From Labrys sp. KNU-23 (GTDB lineage: Bacteria; Pseudomonadota; Alphaproteobacteria; Rhizobiales; Labraceae), in the NCBI RefSeq assembly GCF_008330945.1, contig NZ_CP043489.1, positions 1,116,001 through 1,180,000 on the forward strand: 64,000 nt of DNA. The letters are read 5' to 3'. This document shows positions 62,941-64,000 of this stretch, piece by piece (within the stretch, counting starts at the first letter, position 1; each line of letters opens with the position of its first letter). The notes beneath the pieces are model-generated. The model searched no databases, was not told the DNA's origin, and worked only from the letters and a program-made list of their open reading frames with translations. Both the position numbers and the translations under genes were made by a program.

Positions 62941-63798
62941 ATGAACCCCATCACCCTGTTCGCCACGAGCGTTCTCGCCCTGGCCGGCGCCGGCTCGGCC
63001 TATCTTGGCCAATATTGGCTCGCCGGCCTCCTGTTTCTGCTCGCCCTCATCGTCGCGGCCTCCCTCAAGATGGCGAATACCTGGCAGAAATTCGTGGTGC
63101 TGCGCGCCGGCAATCTGCAGGGCGTCTACGGCCCCGGCCTGTTCGCGATCATTCCGGTCATCGACAATGTCGTCGCCGTGATCGACGAGCGCATCCAGAC
63201 CACCGCCTTCAACGCCGAGCAGGCCCTGACCCGCGACACCGTGCCCGTCAATGTCGACGCCATCATCTTCTGGCACGTGCATGATGCCCAGAAGGCGGCG
63301 CTGGCGATCACCCATTACCGCGAGGCAATCGACCGCGTGGCCCAGACCTCGCTGCGTGAAATGATCGGCGCTTCGATGCTGTCCTCCCTGCTGTCCGACC
63401 GCAAGGCAGCCGACGAGCGCCTGCGCGACGTCATCGGCAGCAAGACCGCCGAATGGGGCATCACCGTGATGTCGGTGGAGATCCGCGACGTCGCGATCCC
63501 CGTGGCCTTGCAGGACGCGATGTCGCGCCAGGCCCAGGCCGAGCGGGAAAGGGAGGCTCGCGTCATTCTCGGCTCGGCGGAAGCCGAAGTCGCCAGCAAA
63601 TTCGTGGAGGCGGCCGAAACCTATGCCAGCCATCCGACCGCCCTGCAGCTCAGGGCCATGAACATCATTTACGAGACGACCAAGGAACGGGGTGCGACCA
63701 TCCTGATCCCGACCACCATGGTGGACAGCCTCAATCCCGCCTCGTCCCTGGTGCTGGCGAACCAGGGCTCGCCGAACCCGCTGAAGAGCGCGGCTTGA
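62941..63798 (+). CDS. SPFH/stomatin-like (slipin) membrane protein
   Basis: The 285-residue protein has two hydrophobic stretches at the N-terminus (about 4-41) followed by a slipin-type SPFH domain: QKFVVLRAGNLQGVYGPGLF, IDERIQTTAFNAEQALTRDT then VPVNVDAIIFWHV, and the coiled coil DAMSRQAQAEREREARVILG SA-type region. Slipins form membrane scaffolds in raft-like areas and often pair with NfeD proteases, which are not present here. GGGAG eight bases upstream supports ATG 62941. It may be separate from the dioxygenase operon because of a 220-base gap. Confidence 0.9.
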   Translation: MNPITLFATSVLALAGAGSAYLGQYWLAGLLFLLALIVAASLKMANTWQKFVVLRAGNLQGVYGPGLFAIIPVIDNVVAVIDERIQTTAFNAEQALTRDTVPVNVDAIIFWHVHDAQKAALAITHYREAIDRVAQTSLREMIGASMLSSLLSDRKAADERLRDVIGSKTAEWGITVMSVEIRDVAIPVALQDAMSRQAQAEREREARVILGSAEAEVASKFVEAAETYASHPTALQLRAMNIIYETTKERGATILIPTTMVDSLNPASSLVLANQGSPNPLKSAA

Positions 63799-63800
63799 AC

Positions 63801-63842
63801 GGACCGTGATCAGGCGGCGGCAGATTCGCCGCCTTTCGGTCC
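63801..63842. terminator. Two-tier hairpin between the slipin and cupin genes
   Basis: GGACCG (63801-63806) pairs with CGGTCC (63837-63842), enclosing GGCGGCG (63813-63819) with CGCCGCC (63827-63833). It lies just after the slipin stop and overlaps the end of the convergent cupin gene. Confidence 0.7.
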
Positions 63843-64000
63843 CCAGAAAATCACCCAGGTTTCAAAGTCTTCGCTGAAGCTCTCGAAGCGATGCTCGAGG
63901 CCGGCCTCGACGAAGATCACGTCTCCGGGCGCGAACGACCGCAACTCTCCCGCCTTCGAGAAAGTGCCGCTGCCGGCAATCACAATATAGAGTTCGTCCT
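63810..64000 (-). CDS. Cupin-domain protein (5' end beyond window)
   Basis: The last 63 codons of a small cupin gene are visible. The second cupin motif is clear: DELYIVIAGSGTFSKAGELR, then FAPGDVIFVEAGLEHRFESF with the metal-ligand-type His. The protein ends GPKGGESAAA. The substrate or metal is unknown, and the start lies outside the window. Confidence 0.85.
   Translation of the reverse strand, partial: DELYIVIAGSGTFSKAGELRSFAPGDVIFVEAGLEHRFESFSEDFETWVIFWGPKGGESAAA

Overview
The window is high-GC DNA from an alphaproteobacterium, most likely of the order Hyphomicrobiales (Rhizobiales). The evidence is the lineage-typical pairing of xseA with a DUF2093 gene, a lipid A block lpxK-waaA-DUF374-DUF4170, a plant-type gshA, a Bradyrhizobium/Brucella-style hmu haem locus with an IsdG-type hmuQ, PutA paired with an Lrp-type regulator, and several rhizobial-type intergenic palindromes. 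I see no rRNA, tRNA, CRISPR array, integrase or prophage. The window looks chromosomal. The genus cannot be settled from the sequence.

Layout. 1-16 kb: an AcuI-like reductase (cut by the left edge), pyruvate phosphate dikinase followed at once by a NodZ-like glycosyltransferase, a leaderless subtilisin, a lemA-TPM-TPM operon, a sugar ABC importer (binding protein and two permeases, no ATPase) with a Gfo/Idh/MocA dehydrogenase, a GNAT enzyme and zwf. 16-29 kb: an unknown exported protein, putA with divergent putR, a RAYT (REP-associated transposase) element, a GlxA-type AraC regulator, an M1-like peptidase, a YcaQ-type glycosylase, a zinc alcohol dehydrogenase and xseA. 29-36 kb: the lipid A block, a CysQ-like phosphatase, a second GNAT, a SnoaL-like protein and an XRE/MmyB regulator.

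36-46 kb is one coherent haem-iron system. On the minus strand hmuR-hmuT-hmuU-hmuV-(unknown four-cysteine exported protein)-exbB-exbD-tonB-hmuQ covers outer-membrane binding, periplasmic capture, inner-membrane import, energisation and haem opening. A short HmuS-like protein and a VOC-family protein are transcribed divergently from a shared promoter region with symmetric motifs. 46-56 kb: a quinone oxidoreductase/LysR pair, ubiA, an unknown exported protein, rsmE, gshA, a striking exported homologue of the histidine/phenylalanine ammonia-lyase family that lacks the MIO-forming Ala-Ser-Gly, a DMT exporter and an ROK regulator.

56.5-62.7 kb holds the most unusual locus: five co-directional genes encoding a fatty-acid alpha-dioxygenase homologue, an unrecognised 299-residue protein, an old-yellow-enzyme-type Fe-S flavoprotein, a membrane-anchored di-haem cytochrome c and a small membrane protein. 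It looks like a self-contained lipid-oxidation and electron-transfer module. An SPFH-domain protein and a cut cupin gene end the window.

Four long palindromes at gene boundaries (26.5, 29.8, 36.1 and 54.9 kb) share a loop core but have arms that differ between copies while pairing within each copy. A fifth, three-stem palindrome lies inside the signal-peptide coding region of a TPM-domain gene.
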